A DNA stretch of 23,577 nucleotides from Dehalococcoidia bacterium (GTDB lineage Bacteria > Chloroflexota > Dehalococcoidia > UBA3495), in assembly GCA_028822675.1 (NCBI GenBank), contig JAPKDE010000018.1, positions 1 to 23,577 on the forward strand. The letters run 5' to 3'. Shown here piece after piece: positions 23,001 through 23,577 of this stretch. The notes under the pieces are model-generated. The model was given only the letters and a program-made list of their open reading frames with translations, did not search any database and was not told the DNA's origin. Within the stretch, counting starts at the first letter, position 1, and every line of letters begins with the position of its first letter. The translations under genes and the position numbers were made by a program.

Positions 23001-23322
23001 CGCCGGCGTCTGCCAGGGCTACAGCAAGGTTTAAACCGGTCTGGCCGCCCAGTGTGGGCAGGATGCCGTCGGGCTTCTCTCGTTCAATGATCCTCTCTAG
23101 GACCTCAACGGTGAGCGGCTCAATGTAGACGCGGTCTGCAATGCCTGGGTCGGTCATTATGGTGGCCGGGTTGGAGTTGACCAGAACCGTGATCACGCCC
23201 TCTTCCCGAAGAGACTTACAAGCCTGAGTACCTGCGTAATCAAACTCTGCTGCTTGGCCAATAACAATAGGGCCTGAACCGATTACGAGCACCTTTTTAG
23301 GCTTGTCCGTAATGATAACCAC
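20008..23322 (-). CDS. carB: Carbamoyl-phosphate synthase large subunit
   Basis: A 1104-residue CarB, which makes carbamoyl phosphate for pyrimidine and arginine synthesis in partnership with the glutaminase CarA (not in the window). The two homologous halves are plain: [20 protein letters not shown] at the N terminus and [20 protein letters not shown] near residue 568. Each has an ATP-grasp core ([25 protein letters not shown]). A C-terminal MGS-like regulatory domain ([10 protein letters not shown]) ends the protein. The length is close to the usual ~1070-1100. The start is GTG at 23322 with a G-rich GGGAAGG directly upstream, a spacing too short to be convincing. The leader carries an unusual nested inverted repeat. 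Confidence 0.96.
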   Translation of the reverse strand: [1104 protein letters not shown]

Positions 23323-23384
23323 CCTTCCCGCAGTGCTGTGCGGCCACGGCCCTATTTGGGCTTAAAAATATACGCCTTTCGATG

Positions 23385-23438
23385 TTATACCCGGCCCTAC
23401 TTTTTGGCTATACAGCCAATCGGCGAGGCCGGGTATAA
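23385..23438 (-). promoter_or_regulatory. Nested inverted repeat in the carB leader
   Basis: Outer arms TTATACCCGGCC (23385-23396) and GGCCGGGTATAA (23427-23438) are a perfect 12-bp inverted repeat. Symmetrical seven-base internal loops follow, then a second perfect stem TTGGCT (23404-23409) with AGCCAA (23414-23419) and loop ATAC. The element spans 54 bases, 63 bp upstream of the carB start. It overlaps the predicted carB -10. It could be a leader hairpin or a DNA operator. I recognise no known motif (no PyrR-type box). Confidence 0.55.
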
Positions 23439-23460
23439 GTGCAAATCAACCTACGTTCAA
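23432..23460 (-). promoter_or_regulatory. Candidate carB promoter
   Basis: On the leftward strand, TTGAAC (23460-23455), a 17-bp spacer and TATACC (23437-23432) form a fair promoter. Its -10 lies in the outer arm of the nested inverted repeat, so the repeat would overlap the transcription start and the first ~40 bases of the RNA. Confidence 0.45.
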
Positions 23461-23484
23461 CCTGTATTGGTTGTCCGCAATCGT

Positions 23485-23508
23485 TACCAACAATCTAAAT
23501 CGTTGGTA
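23485..23508. repeat. Inverted repeat near the right edge
   Basis: TACCAAC (23485-23491) and GTTGGTA (23502-23508) are perfect 7-bp arms around a ten-base loop. It lies just upstream of the predicted carB -35. The rest of 23439-23577 shows no gene or other element I can support. Confidence 0.4.
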
Positions 23509-23577
23509 GCAAATCAGGTAGTTCTATCAACTGCCTTGTGTGCAATGAATTTAATAGTTGCGAGACAAATGAGCCGA

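Noticed and set aside
23385..23438. Ends of a mobile element
   Set aside because: The arms are only 30 bases apart with no transposase and no flanking target duplication seen.

Overview
The window looks like a bacterial chromosome segment of moderate GC content. The gene set suggests a Chloroflexota bacterium, perhaps of the marine SAR202/Dehalococcoidia type. It includes a stand-alone BTAD regulator, DUF1059, DUF951, a CaiB/BaiF CoA-transferase, a luciferase-like oxidoreductase, several SDRs, a UGSC-family protein, and many well-supported TTG starts. The lineage is inferred from gene content, not from a phylogenetic marker. No rRNA, tRNA, CRISPR array or intact mobile element was recognised.

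Layout. 1-324: the 3' end of a UGSC-family selenoprotein gene. An in-frame TGA sits exactly at the U of the U-G-S-C motif, with a SECIS-like hairpin behind it and a strong terminator after the gene. 343-1400: a BTAD/SARP-type regulator divergent from a DUF1059 gene, with three 11-bp-periodic repeats between them. 1423-2742: a leftward run of a TlpA/ResA-like thioredoxin lipoprotein, a CopD-like membrane protein and a Trm112-like zinc protein. 2743-3168 has no gene but may encode a small structured RNA with its own terminator. 3169-7283: an SDR, a gamma-glutamyltransferase-family protein and a glutamate dehydrogenase split by a one-base frameshift. 7584-9273: an unknown protein, and a pentapeptide-repeat/TIR-like fusion whose catalytic Glu appears to be Gln. 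9364-13736: small-molecule metabolism (flavin-dependent monooxygenase, class III CoA-transferase, SDR, alpha/beta hydrolase). 13780-15624: cupin, HhH DNA glycosylase and SfsA. 15787-16850: pyrF overlapping DUF951. 16868-19424: a LysR regulator divergent from a ferredoxin, then an ornithine cyclodeaminase-family protein. 19425-20007 is a decayed-looking patch with a TAG-interrupted small gene containing a 24-bp perfect palindrome, and a VapB-like antitoxin without a toxin. 20008-23322: carB, with an unusual nested inverted-repeat leader.

How the genes work together. PyrF and CarB both serve pyrimidine synthesis but lie apart on opposite strands. The CoA-transferase, luciferase-like oxidoreductase, SDRs and hydrolase suggest oxidative use of diverse organic acids, esters or ketones; no specific pathway can be read from the sequence. 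The glutamate dehydrogenase, the gamma-glutamyltransferase-family protein and the cyclodeaminase-family protein point to amino-acid and nitrogen turnover. The most distinctive signals are the selenocysteine codon at the left edge, the BTAD-site array, the diverged TIR fusion and the structured carB leader.
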